The position numbers and the translations under genes are program-made. DNA of 64,000 bases from Bacteroidota bacterium (lineage in GTDB: Bacteria; Bacteroidota; Bacteroidia; Bacteroidales; UBA12481). Positions 9,553 through 20,065 of the stretch are shown in pieces. The stretch covers positions 31,528 to 95,527 of the forward strand of contig JABHCC010000163.1 of assembly GCA_018669475.1 (NCBI GenBank). The letters run 5' to 3'. The notes under the pieces were generated by a model that was not told where the DNA came from, made no database searches, and was given only the letters and a program-made list of their open reading frames with translations. Numbering within the stretch: the stretch's first letter is position 1; every line of letters starts with the position of its first letter.

Positions 9553-12500
9553 ATGAAACACAAAAGCTGGCTCATAGCTTGCATATTAGCTCTTGCATTT
9601 TTGCTCCCTGGTTTATCTGGCCAAGCACAAAAAAGAAAAAAGACAGCTCCGGAAGTGAAGCAATTTGAATTAAACTCTCAGATGCTTTCAACTCTGAAAT
9701 TCAGAAGTATAGGCCCTGCAGCCTATTCAGGACGAATTTCTGATCTGGCTGTAAATCCAGATAATCATTCAGAATATTATGTTGCTGTTGCATCAGGTGG
9801 TCTATGGAAAACTGATAATCATGGTACAACGTTCAAACCGATTTTTGATGGACAATCAGTATTCTCCATAGGATGCATTACTATGGATCCGAACAATACA
9901 AACACTCTTTGGGTGGGTACCGGTGAAAATAATACTCAGCGTAACCTGGCTTATGGTGATGGTGTTTACAAATCAAGCGATGGTGGAAGATCGTTCAAAA
10001 ATATGGGACTGAAAACCAGTTCTCAAATAGCAAAAATCATTGTCGATCCGCGCAATAGCGACGTGGTTTATGTTGCTTGTCAGGGACAAGCATGGGGACC
10101 AGGTGGAGAGAGAGGTTTGTACAAAACTACAGATGGTGGAAAAACATGGAAAGCTGTTCTTGAAATTGGTGAATATACAGGTATTACTGACCTGGAAATG
10201 GACCCGCGAAATCCTGATGTTCTTTATGCTGCATCACATCAACGCGAGCGCAGAGTTTATTCCAAAATTAATGGTGGTCCGGAATCTGCTATCCACTATA
10301 CAGAAGACGCTGGTAAAACCTGGAAAAAACTTAAAGGAGGACTACCGGGTGGTGATGTTGGACGCATCGGTCTGGCTCTTTCTCAATCAAATCCTGATGT
10401 AATTTATGCTGTTATAGAATTACCAGGAAGCAAAGGTGGAACATATCGCTCAATCAATCGCGGTGCAAGCTGGGAAAAGCGTTCAGACAAAGTTTCTGGC
10501 AGTCCGCAATACTATAATGAACTATACGTAGACCCTAATGACGAGAATACCATTATTTTAATGGATACACGAGCTGCCCTTTCAGATGATGGTGGCAAAA
10601 CCTGGGTAAGTATTGAAGGAAGAAATAAGCATGTCGACAATCATGCTTTATGGATAGACCCAAATGACTCCAATCATATGCTTATGGGTAGTGATGGTGG
10701 TTTGTATGATAGTTATGATGGAGCAAAAACATGGCAGTTTAAAAACAACCTGCCAATCACCCAGTACTACCATGCAAGAACTGATAATGACTACCCTTTC
10801 TACAATGTATATGGAGGTGCTCAGGATAATGGTTCATGGTTTGGTCCTTCCAGAACTCATCGCAGATCAATAGTTAATGGCGACTGGACCTATACCATAG
10901 GTGGAGACGGATACTTATCAATTCCTGATCCGAATAATCCGGATATTCACTATTGCGAATCTCAATATTGTGGAATCAGAAGATATGACAGAACTACTGG
11001 AAACAGTATTGGCATTCAGCCACAACCAACAGAAGATGAGAAATATACCTGGAATTGGAACACTCCGTATCTCCTCAGCCATTTCGATTCAAAAACTCTG
11101 TATATCGGCGGGAATTATGTATTGAAAAGCACAGATATGGGTGGTACCTGGAAGAAAATTAGTGGAGATATGACCCGCGGTATCGATCAGAATGATTTGC
11201 CTATGATGGGCAAAATGTGGCCACCCGAAGCCGTAGCCAAGAATCTATCAACTTCAGAATTTGGTAATATTTTTGCACTTACTGAATCTCCTCTGAAACA
11301 AGGATTATTGTATGTGGGTACTGATGATGGATTAATCTGGACCACCGAGGATGATGGAGCTAATTGGACAAAATATACCAGCTTCACCGGAGTTCCGGAA
11401 ATGACCTTTGTTAATTACATTACGCCTTCAATGCATGATGAATCTACAGTTTATGCATGTTTCGATGGTCGTAAAAACAGTAGCGACTTTACCCCATACT
11501 TAATCAAAAGTACTGACAAGGGTAAAACCTGGACATCCATTGCCTCGAACCTGCCTTCTGGTACAGTATATTGCATTCAGGAAGATCATGTGAATCCAAA
11601 CATTCTATTCATTGGAACAGAATGGGGCGTATGGACTACCATAGACGGAGGAAAAAAATGGGTTCAATTGAAGAGTGGTATTCCAACAATTCAGGTCAAG
11701 GAATTGACCATTCAGAAACGTGAAAACGATCTTGTTGTTGCTACTTTTGGTCGGGGGTTTTACGTCCTGGATAACTATTCTGCATTAAGAGAACTAAGTG
11801 AAGATCTGACGAAAAAGGATGCTCATATATTCAAGATAAAAGATGCTTTGATGTATTTCCCATCCAGTAACCTGAATTACCAGGGATCAGTTGAATTTAA
11901 AGCTTCTAATCCTCAGCCAGCCGTAAAGATTGAGTACTATATTAAAGATGGATTCACCGGTCTGAGATCCAAACGTATCAAGGCTCAAAAAGCAGCTTTG
12001 AAATCAGGCGAAAAGTATCCTTATCCTACAGAAGAAGAGCTACGAGCTGAGAAAACTGAAGTTAAGCCTGGATTGGTTTTTACTATCTATGATTTAGATG
12101 GAAATATCATGAAAAAGCTAAGTGCTCCACTTAGTAAAGGGTATAAAAGTATTAATTGGGATTTCTCCTACTTATCAAATCGTGGAATCAAAGTTGTTCC
12201 GGGAGAATATAAGGTTGCTATTGACAAAAATGATAATGGAGTCTTTACACGTTTGCTTGAACCTCAGTCATTCAAAGTCATAGCCTTACCTACTGCTTTA
12301 GGGACTCCTGATTATGCAGAGAAGTTCAACTTCGCAAAGAAATTAAACAAGCTGAATGCCTCTGTATCATCGGCCCGCACAAAGATCTCAGACATGAACA
12401 AGCGCCTGAGTTTCATGAAAGGTGCGACAACTGGTTTAGCCGTTGAAGGAAACTTTTTAATTGAGGAAATCAATGCCTTTCAAAAAGAGGTGGATGCCAT

Positions 12501-12732
12501 AAGCAAGGTGATTAGTGGTGGTTTTGGTGCCAAGAGATCGGTATCAGGTAGTTTAGGTTTTGCCGGCTACGCCACATCGGGTGCCAATGTTAATATAACA
12601 GGTGCTCAGAAAGAGCAATACAATCTTGCAAAGAAAGCCTTTGCAGGCCAGCCAGATATGATTGCTGATCTAATTAACAATAAATTGCCGGCTTTAGAGA
12701 AGAAATTCAAAGCCGCAGGCGGAGTATTGTAA
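9553..12732 (+). CDS. Secreted sortilin/BNR-repeat beta-propeller protein
   Basis: Signal peptide; repeated BNR/Asp-box motifs (KSSDGGRSFKNM, KTTDGGKTWKAV, YTEDAGKTWKKL, LSDDGGKTWVSI, STDKGKTWTSI). Confidence 0.9.
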   Translation: MKHKSWLIACILALAFLLPGLSGQAQKRKKTAPEVKQFELNSQMLSTLKFRSIGPAAYSGRISDLAVNPDNHSEYYVAVASGGLWKTDNHGTTFKPIFDGQSVFSIGCITMDPNNTNTLWVGTGENNTQRNLAYGDGVYKSSDGGRSFKNMGLKTSSQIAKIIVDPRNSDVVYVACQGQAWGPGGERGLYKTTDGGKTWKAVLEIGEYTGITDLEMDPRNPDVLYAASHQRERRVYSKINGGPESAIHYTEDAGKTWKKLKGGLPGGDVGRIGLALSQSNPDVIYAVIELPGSKGGTYRSINRGASWEKRSDKVSGSPQYYNELYVDPNDENTIILMDTRAALSDDGGKTWVSIEGRNKHVDNHALWIDPNDSNHMLMGSDGGLYDSYDGAKTWQFKNNLPITQYYHARTDNDYPFYNVYGGAQDNGSWFGPSRTHRRSIVNGDWTYTIGGDGYLSIPDPNNPDIHYCESQYCGIRRYDRTTGNSIGIQPQPTEDEKYTWNWNTPYLLSHFDSKTLYIGGNYVLKSTDMGGTWKKISGDMTRGIDQNDLPMMGKMWPPEAVAKNLSTSEFGNIFALTESPLKQGLLYVGTDDGLIWTTEDDGANWTKYTSFTGVPEMTFVNYITPSMHDESTVYACFDGRKNSSDFTPYLIKSTDKGKTWTSIASNLPSGTVYCIQEDHVNPNILFIGTEWGVWTTIDGGKKWVQLKSGIPTIQVKELTIQKRENDLVVATFGRGFYVLDNYSALRELSEDLTKKDAHIFKIKDALMYFPSSNLNYQGSVEFKASNPQPAVKIEYYIKDGFTGLRSKRIKAQKAALKSGEKYPYPTEEELRAEKTEVKPGLVFTIYDLDGNIMKKLSAPLSKGYKSINWDFSYLSNRGIKVVPGEYKVAIDKNDNGVFTRLLEPQSFKVIALPTALGTPDYAEKFNFAKKLNKLNASVSSARTKISDMNKRLSFMKGATTGLAVEGNFLIEEINAFQKEVDAISKVISGGFGAKRSVSGSLGFAGYATSGANVNITGAQKEQYNLAKKAFAGQPDMIADLINNKLPALEKKFKAAGGVL

Positions 12733-12750
12733 AATAGTAAATCGATAAAG

Positions 12751-12787
12751 AAAAAAGGGCAGCTGGGTATTCAGTTGCCCTTTTTTT
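12751..12787. terminator. Bidirectional rho-independent terminator
   Basis: aaaaaagGGCAGCTGggtattCAGTTGCCCttttttt hairpin between convergent genes, A-tract on one side and T-tract on the other. Confidence 0.9.
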
Positions 12788-12795
12788 GATAAGCT

Positions 12796-13314
12796 TTACT
12801 TAAGCACCTTTTTAACCATCCGCGTTACGGAATGCCTAATCCCTGGAGAAAGAGACTCTAAATATTGATCTTGCGAAAGCCAGGCGACCTCACTCAACAA
12901 ATCGGGATGTTTTTTTGCCATCTTAAGAATGAAAACTAAAGCGTTATATCGAACAGAGGGTCCTTTATTTATGGCCTCCCAAACAGACATACACAGGTTA
13001 AACATATAGCCTTCATGTTCTTCATTTAATTCCATCTTAGTCAAGATTTTCATCAATTCACGCTGGTGTCCATCTTTCTTGCTTGGGATTGTATCGATGA
13101 TTCTTGTAATATATGCCTGCATCCGATCATCATTCTCCTCCATACAGCTCCAAAGCAGCCAGGCTGCCCTCCAAGAATAGGGCTGTTTGTCGCCTATAGC
13201 CAATTCAATTGCTTCTACAAAATACTCAGGATGAGTACCGAGAAAGGCAATCATTCCATCCTTATATGAATTGGTCAAGATAATTTCTAACCGTGTTGCC
13301 ATATGCCAGCACAA
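12796..13314 (-). CDS. Hypothetical protein, possibly helical-repeat-like
   Basis: Coding-like ORF of 172 aa, helical; true start may be the later MATRLEIILTN. Confidence 0.65.
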   Translation of the reverse strand: MCWHMATRLEIILTNSYKDGMIAFLGTHPEYFVEAIELAIGDKQPYSWRAAWLLWSCMEENDDRMQAYITRIIDTIPSKKDGHQRELMKILTKMELNEEHEGYMFNLCMSVWEAINKGPSVRYNALVFILKMAKKHPDLLSEVAWLSQDQYLESLSPGIRHSVTRMVKKVLK

Positions 13315-13381
13315 TTTATGAATTCATTGTTAAATGCAATCCACAAAGTGGCAAGCAGATCGAAATATGCTGGATTGCATA

Positions 13382-15268
13382 TTAAATAATTGAAATCAAG
13401 ATTAACAAAGCCATTAAAGTAGAGGCAAAAAGGGAGCGCCACATTTTTGCTTTCTTTTTACGATGAATGATAAGGTTTATTCCGATTACTATTGCAAACA
13501 TAATAAGGAGGAATAACCAGGCCTGATCAGATAATACGACAAAGATTAAACCTGCCAATACAAATAGAATCCACTGTAACAGACATCTTAGCATTAGCAA
13601 TGATACTTTTTTACCAGAAAGCTTCTGCTTAACTAAAAAGAAGCCAAATATCATCCCAAAGATCAGAATAAAATATGCGAAGGTTCTGAAAAGCAATGAC
13701 TTTAAAGGAGTTGTGAGTAAAGCTGAGAAGGTAAGGTCTGGAACAGACAAGCCTTCAAAATACTCAGCATCAAATTCGCTGTCAATAATCAGATTGATGG
13801 CTTCAGTTGATAATCCGCCAATCTCTTTTATTTGATCTAAACTGGTAAAAAAACCTTTGGTTTTACGATAGTTAATAATCTTAAGAGCATCGTCTTTTTG
13901 AATCCCTTTAATCGTTAACAAATCTGCAACTTCTGCAGCATTGATGTCAAAGGTATAAACAGGCATAGTGATGGCATCATAAGGATCAAGAGCCAACAGA
14001 CGGTGTGGATGATCTTTAATCAATAACCACAGATCAGGCGGCAGCTTACAGGTATAATCCAGATGTGTAACTTCTTTGAAAAGGTCCTTTATGGCCACTT
14101 CTTCGAAAGGGAAAGCGCTAATATATCCCTCCATAAAATCAATGAGTTGTGATTGTGAAAAACTATCATCAGTCATATAATTATGGAACACATAGAAATA
14201 TTTAAGGAACTGATTTTGCAGAGGGGTAAAGACTTCGTTCGGTAAGTGCATCGCCATGCTTGTATCCGGCAGGAAAGGAAGATAAAAAGAAGCTTCCTGA
14301 TATTTTTTTGATAAATCACTCTGGGTAAGACGAGTAAAAAAGGCACTGATAACACCCTCTGTAGAAAGCATCTGGATATAATTCCTCAGTTCACCATCAT
14401 TTTGTCGTACACCTGAATTTCGATAGGTGAGCTGATCTTCAATATTTGGCAATTCCATTGTTGCATTGCGATATATTACCTGACCATTAACTGCATGCTC
14501 ATGCCTTTTATAGTCTTCAAATTTTTGAAACCACAGCGGCATTGACATTTTGAAATATCCGATTCGAAGTCTATTCTTAAGGTCCTTTTCAAATCCACGT
14601 ATAGAATACTCCGATTTATTCTTGATGATTTTCAGGTCGGCGAATATTCCATTTCTAATGCTGTCATTTTTCTCGTAAAGCCTGGCAATGTTTTCCATGT
14701 GCTCTGAAAATCCCTCATTAAAGGCTGTTGAATAATCAGTTCTGAGAGAGAAATAATGCATATCTACAGATCTGGAGGTTTCATCCCCCTTGGATTCATT
14801 TAGCATCCCGTACAGAAGGTGTCCCATCTCGTGAGGATAAAGCTGAGTGAATGACATCAATTTATCTTGCCTGGAATCGATTCTACCCTCAACAATATCA
14901 ATGTAAGGAACATTAGCTTTTTCAATGGTTCCATTCTCTTGCTTGAGATGAAATCCGAGCTTAGCAAATCCTCCATCCTGCTGAGTGAGTGCCAAATATG
15001 CAGGCTCTATTATATCTTTGGAATACTTATTCTTTAAGTAGTTTGCAGCCAGTAAATACAAACTCAATGTTTCTTTTACGAAGGAATTTTTTGCTATCTC
15101 ATCGACCTTCTTAAACAATTCTGATGTATCAGACAGAACAGTCATAACTGGCAAATCATCTATCATCTCGCCAGTAGGTTGCAAAACGATCAATTTGCTC
15201 GAAATATCCTGGGCTTTTACAATTGTCAATGAAAGCAATAATAGAATCAGAGAAAAAAGTGTTTTCAT
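13382..15268 (-). CDS. Secreted protein with HExxH-type motif, helix-hairpin-helix region and C-terminal transmembrane helices
   Basis: Signal peptide; YPHEMGHLLYGML (HEMGH); ComEA-like INAAEVADLLTIKGIQKDDALKIINYRKTKGFFTSLDQIKEIGGLS; several C-terminal TM segments. Confidence 0.75.
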   Translation of the reverse strand: MKTLFSLILLLLSLTIVKAQDISSKLIVLQPTGEMIDDLPVMTVLSDTSELFKKVDEIAKNSFVKETLSLYLLAANYLKNKYSKDIIEPAYLALTQQDGGFAKLGFHLKQENGTIEKANVPYIDIVEGRIDSRQDKLMSFTQLYPHEMGHLLYGMLNESKGDETSRSVDMHYFSLRTDYSTAFNEGFSEHMENIARLYEKNDSIRNGIFADLKIIKNKSEYSIRGFEKDLKNRLRIGYFKMSMPLWFQKFEDYKRHEHAVNGQVIYRNATMELPNIEDQLTYRNSGVRQNDGELRNYIQMLSTEGVISAFFTRLTQSDLSKKYQEASFYLPFLPDTSMAMHLPNEVFTPLQNQFLKYFYVFHNYMTDDSFSQSQLIDFMEGYISAFPFEEVAIKDLFKEVTHLDYTCKLPPDLWLLIKDHPHRLLALDPYDAITMPVYTFDINAAEVADLLTIKGIQKDDALKIINYRKTKGFFTSLDQIKEIGGLSTEAINLIIDSEFDAEYFEGLSVPDLTFSALLTTPLKSLLFRTFAYFILIFGMIFGFFLVKQKLSGKKVSLLMLRCLLQWILFVLAGLIFVVLSDQAWLFLLIMFAIVIGINLIIHRKKKAKMWRSLFASTLMALLILISII

Positions 15269-15555
15269 ACAATGTGAATTTTCTGAAGGTATGACGTTGG
15301 AATCTCACATTTTGTTACTTAATTGGATTTCAGTCTTTAATATCATTGTTGTATTTGCTATGATAAATATGATATTTGATTGTGCAATTTTTTTACGAAT
15401 CATTTTAGTGTCAATTCATAAGCTGGAAATCTATTTCGTATTAATACAAGGAGAAAATCAGGTTTAACATGATATAGTTTTGATGTAACTTTGAGTTCGA
15501 GGATTATTACCCTCCTAACAATTTAGTTTTCAATGAATATTAATCATTAACTGCT

Positions 15556-17160
15556 ATGAGAAAAAGCCTGACTATTTTGGTGTTAGTGTTACTGGCGACA
15601 AATTGTACCCAACCAGAACAAATCCTTTCCTGGGAGGAACAAAGAGAACAATATGAGTTTCCTGCTTGGTTCGAAGAGGCCCGATTTGGTATCTGGGCCC
15701 ATTGGGGAGCACAAACTCAACCTAATCTTGGAGGTGGATGGTATGCCAGACATATGTACATGCAGGATGTTGGTAATCAGCAGTGGGGCAAGAATGCTAA
15801 TCCTTACCACCTGGAGACATATGGACACCCATCAGAAATTGGATACAAGGATGTACTCAATGAGTGGAAAGCAGAGAATCTGGATACCGATGCTCTCTTG
15901 AAATACTTCAAAAGCATTGGCGCAAAATACTTTGTTATCCTGGCGAACCATCACGATCATTTCGACAATTTCAACTCCAGCTATCATCTCTGGAATTCTG
16001 TAAACATGGGTCCTAAAAAAGATATCGTGGCAGAATTTGAAAAATCTACAAAAAAATACAAGATTCCATTTGGTGTAAGTTCTCATGATGACAGGTATCT
16101 GGGATGGTGGTTACCAGCTTTTGGCTCCGATACATCAGGTTTTTATGAGGGAGTACCTTATGACGGCCATATGACTATAGAAGACGGGATAGGCAAATGG
16201 TGGGAAGGACTGGATCCGGCTGATTTATATGGACTTCCACCAGAAAAAAGAACCCCGGAATGGATTGAATCAGTAAAAAAGAATTGGGTATTGCGTCATA
16301 CAGAATTAGTTACAAATTACGATATAGACTTCCTCTGGTTTGACGGATATGGATTCCCTTACGGAGACTATGGTCAGGAAGTTTGTCAGGCATACTTCAA
16401 TCACAGTCTTAATACGCATGGAAAAATCAAAGGCATTGTTGCAGGAAAATTCCATGAAGAACCATCTACCGTAAAAGATATAGAAAGAGGTGGATCAAAT
16501 GAAATATTGGATTATCCCTGGCAGGGAACACTTACTTTTGGCTCTTGGTTCTATAAAAATGATCGTCCTATCAGACATAATGCCAGAACCGTTATTGAAA
16601 TGCTAACTGACATGATCAGCAAGAATGGAAACATGTTGCTCAATGTAGAGCTTAGGCCGGATGGAACAATTCCTCCTGATCACAAAATAATTCTCGATGA
16701 TATTGGAGCCTGGATAAAACTCAACCAGGAAGCTATCTATGCCAGTAAACCATGGGAAATATTTGGCGATAATTTGAATTCCAGTCTTAAAATCCTTGAG
16801 GAACAAAACATTGGCGAAGCTGATCTGAAAGCATTGAAAGAACAAGCCAAAGCTGAACACTTCAATGAAAGGACTGTTGAAAGTCTTCCTTATGGTCCGA
16901 CGGAAGTTCGATTTACTACAAATAAAAATGATTTGTACATATTCGTTTTAAATCCTGCCACCGGACCAATACATTTACCATCATTGGGATCAGATTCTGA
17001 TTATTCTCCAAACCGTATCAAATCAATTTCGATGATTGGCAGCAAAGAATCCATCAAGTATGATCAAACAGAAAATGAGCTTATTTTGTATATCCCTGAA
17101 AACAGACCCAATCAATATACAACGGTATTTAAAGTACGAGGTATTTTACCCAAACAATAA
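15556..17160 (+). CDS. Alpha-L-fucosidase, GH29
   Basis: Lipoprotein-like N-terminus; WFEEARFGIWAHWGAQTQP, YFVILANHHDHFDNF, IDFLWFDGYG. Confidence 0.9.
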   Translation: MRKSLTILVLVLLATNCTQPEQILSWEEQREQYEFPAWFEEARFGIWAHWGAQTQPNLGGGWYARHMYMQDVGNQQWGKNANPYHLETYGHPSEIGYKDVLNEWKAENLDTDALLKYFKSIGAKYFVILANHHDHFDNFNSSYHLWNSVNMGPKKDIVAEFEKSTKKYKIPFGVSSHDDRYLGWWLPAFGSDTSGFYEGVPYDGHMTIEDGIGKWWEGLDPADLYGLPPEKRTPEWIESVKKNWVLRHTELVTNYDIDFLWFDGYGFPYGDYGQEVCQAYFNHSLNTHGKIKGIVAGKFHEEPSTVKDIERGGSNEILDYPWQGTLTFGSWFYKNDRPIRHNARTVIEMLTDMISKNGNMLLNVELRPDGTIPPDHKIILDDIGAWIKLNQEAIYASKPWEIFGDNLNSSLKILEEQNIGEADLKALKEQAKAEHFNERTVESLPYGPTEVRFTTNKNDLYIFVLNPATGPIHLPSLGSDSDYSPNRIKSISMIGSKESIKYDQTENELILYIPENRPNQYTTVFKVRGILPKQ

Positions 17161-17350
17161 AACATAATCTTGATTTGTTCTCTCCATTGTAATCAGGCCC
17201 TATACTAATTGAAAAGAAATTTCCGTACTCCTCTGCGCCAGAATAATTCTAATACAACTTTTCAGCAGTATGGCAAAGTGTATCATGTTTTGGTAGTGAA
17301 TAAAAGATATAAAACCAATACCTTTGCAGGTCTAATTAAGATCAAAACTC

Positions 17351-18511
17351 ATGTCTTTTGAATCCATGGGCTTAGCACCCTATCTGCTTAACACTTTAAG
17401 CAGCCAAAAATACGACCAAGCATACCCCATTCAGAATGAAGCCATTCCAGCGATACTAAATAAAAGAGATGTTCTTGGCATTGCACCTACCGGATCTGGG
17501 AAAACAGCCAGTTATGTTTTACCGGTTTTGATGAATCTCCAGGAAAAAAATGACATCAAGAACCGGCATATAGAAGTACTTGTGTTGGTACCAACAAGAG
17601 AACTTGCTGCTCAGGTAAGCGAGGTTTTCAATATATTTAGTAAAAACCTACCCAATCCTGTTAATACACTGGCTGTTTTTGGTGGGGTTTCTATTAACCC
17701 ACAAATGATGGCCATTCAAGGTGTTCGAATTCTGGTCGCTACACCGGGACGTCTATTGGAATTGATTGAATCCAATGCTGTACACATTAGTGAAATCAAA
17801 ACACTAATTCTGGATGAGGCTGATAAAATGCTAAATATGGGATTTAAGATGCAAATTGAACGCATTTTTGAATTGCTGCCCCCTGAGCGACAGAATCTAT
17901 TATTCTCTGCAACCTTGAGTGATGATGCAGGTAAAATCTCCACTATTCTTTTAAAAAATCCGCATGTCATTAAACTGGGGACAAAAGAATATGACATAGA
18001 ACTAATCAAACAATCCGCTTACATGGTATCCGAAGATAAAAAGGGTCCATTATTGCGTTACCTGATCAATCACAATAACTTGCAACAGGTTCTGGTATTT
18101 ACGTCTTCCATATTTAAGGCTGAAAGTGTGGTTAACAAACTGGTTAAAAATGGAATCGATGCTGAAGCAATTCATGGCAAGAGAAGCCAGCATGCCCGAA
18201 CGGAGGTACTGAGACAGTTCAAAAACGGAAAATTACGCGTCATGGTAACCACAGATTTGCTTGCTCGTGGAATAGATATTGAATTCCTGCCGCACGTGAT
18301 TAATTACGAACTTCCACGCTCACCAAAAGATTATATCCACCGGATCGGCAGGACAGGACGTGCTGAATCACCCGGAGAGGCCATATCCATAATTACTCCG
18401 GAAGAACTCCCTCATTTCAAGGTCATTCAAAAGAAAATGGGAAAAGTAATTCCCCTGACAGAAAGCCTTAAAGGCATAGATATCTTTGGTAATAATCATA
18501 GGGGTAGCTGA
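17351..18511 (+). CDS. DEAD-box RNA helicase
   Basis: Q motif, APTGSGKT, PTRELA, DEAD, SAT, HRIGRTGR. Confidence 0.96.
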   Translation: MSFESMGLAPYLLNTLSSQKYDQAYPIQNEAIPAILNKRDVLGIAPTGSGKTASYVLPVLMNLQEKNDIKNRHIEVLVLVPTRELAAQVSEVFNIFSKNLPNPVNTLAVFGGVSINPQMMAIQGVRILVATPGRLLELIESNAVHISEIKTLILDEADKMLNMGFKMQIERIFELLPPERQNLLFSATLSDDAGKISTILLKNPHVIKLGTKEYDIELIKQSAYMVSEDKKGPLLRYLINHNNLQQVLVFTSSIFKAESVVNKLVKNGIDAEAIHGKRSQHARTEVLRQFKNGKLRVMVTTDLLARGIDIEFLPHVINYELPRSPKDYIHRIGRTGRAESPGEAISIITPEELPHFKVIQKKMGKVIPLTESLKGIDIFGNNHRGS

Positions 18512-18623
18512 ACCCACTTTGAATGATTCTTCATACTTTCAAAGATGAGTATGTGTGTGACCTTTTATGCGGGCATTTAGTTATTTTCGTCAAGAATATT
18601 GAAAATTATTTATCCTCTCCAAT

Positions 18624-20039
18624 ATGATAAAACACTTAATAGTAATATTTGCTTTGTCATCCATTTTAGCTGGATGCATTTCTGAGTCAGGCATTGAGCC
18701 GGAAGCATTTTTCCCCATTCCAAATCAAGCTCAACTAAACTGGCATCAAGCAGAATACATCATGTTTGCTCATTTTGGAATGAAGACCTTTTACCCTAGC
18801 AGCGATCACATGGGATACGGTCAAGAAGATCCCTCGAAATTTTATCCGGTTAATTTTGATGCTAAGCAATGGGTTGAAGCAGCAAAAGCTGGTGGGTTTA
18901 AGGGAATTGTTATCACAGCCAAGCACCATGATGGGTTTTGTAATTGGCAAACAGAAACTACTGGTCATTGTGTAAAATCATCTCCATGGAAGAACGGACA
19001 GGGTGATATCATTCGTGAATTGAGCGAGGCCTGCAGAGCTGGAGGTGTCTATTTTGGGATTTATGTATCGATTATCGATAAACACTTTGAGCATGCAGGA
19101 TCTCCAGAATTCGACAATTATGGAGAGTATTACTATGCCCAACTAAAGGAATTAAGCACACAGTATGGAGTTATCGATGAATACTGGTTTGACGGATATA
19201 AAGCCGATGAGTTAAAGATGGATTATAGCAAGATTGCAGATTTAATCCGAGAAACACAGCCCACTGCAGTAGTCTATGAATCAGGTACTATGTCTGAGTT
19301 CCTACCGGATCGTAGTCTGGCCTGGCCGGGAAGACATGGAGGATTAGGTCCTGACCAGAACTATCGGGTTCTCATTAACGAGCAGTTGCGCTGGTATCCA
19401 TCAGAACCATCCATTATCCTTCAGGGTAACTGGTTTCATAACAATACACCCCTAATTGCTCTTGATCAGATACAGAACTACTACCTCAGCTCAGTTGCTT
19501 ATGGGGTGACACCTTTAATGAATATTTCTCCTAACACTGATGGATTAATTGATCAGGAAACTGTTGAAGGATTAATAGAATTCAAGGCATGGGTTGATCA
19601 ACTTCACGATTCAGATCTCACCCAAAACGACCGGGTGAAAGTAAGTGCTGACAATCTCAGAGGCAAGTCCAGGAATTTCTCCCCAGAGATGCTTTTCGAC
19701 AACAATCATGATACATATTTCGCTACCGATGACAGTGTTTTCAATGCGATAATCGATATAGATTTGGGATCTGTTCAAGAAATCAAAGGTTTCATTATTC
19801 AGGAGTATATACCCCTCGGACAAAGAATTGATGGATACAGTATTGCATGTCGTGTCGATGGAAAGTGGCAGGAAGTATTCTCCGGTATTAAGATTGGTTA
19901 CAAGCGCATCATACTTGAGGGGAAAGCCTCTGCCAGCGAAATCAATTTCCCGGCAAGCGATGCCGTAAGGCTAGTCATTCACGATGCTTTGGCTTGTCCG
20001 CTCATTAGCACTTTAAAGGTTATTGGAGATTACCGATAG
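18624..20039 (+). CDS. Alpha-L-fucosidase, GH29, with C-terminal F5/8 type C-like domain
   Basis: YIMFAHFGMKTFYPSSDHMG, GIVITAKHHDGFCNW, DEYWFDGYKADE; C-terminal discoidin-like region. Confidence 0.9.
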   Translation: MIKHLIVIFALSSILAGCISESGIEPEAFFPIPNQAQLNWHQAEYIMFAHFGMKTFYPSSDHMGYGQEDPSKFYPVNFDAKQWVEAAKAGGFKGIVITAKHHDGFCNWQTETTGHCVKSSPWKNGQGDIIRELSEACRAGGVYFGIYVSIIDKHFEHAGSPEFDNYGEYYYAQLKELSTQYGVIDEYWFDGYKADELKMDYSKIADLIRETQPTAVVYESGTMSEFLPDRSLAWPGRHGGLGPDQNYRVLINEQLRWYPSEPSIILQGNWFHNNTPLIALDQIQNYYLSSVAYGVTPLMNISPNTDGLIDQETVEGLIEFKAWVDQLHDSDLTQNDRVKVSADNLRGKSRNFSPEMLFDNNHDTYFATDDSVFNAIIDIDLGSVQEIKGFIIQEYIPLGQRIDGYSIACRVDGKWQEVFSGIKIGYKRIILEGKASASEINFPASDAVRLVIHDALACPLISTLKVIGDYR

Positions 20040-20065
20040 TACATCAGATCATTTCTTGGCGCATA

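Noticed and set aside
10040-10402. Plus-strand 120-aa ORF
   Set aside because: Alternate-frame ORF inside the well-supported BNR-repeat gene.
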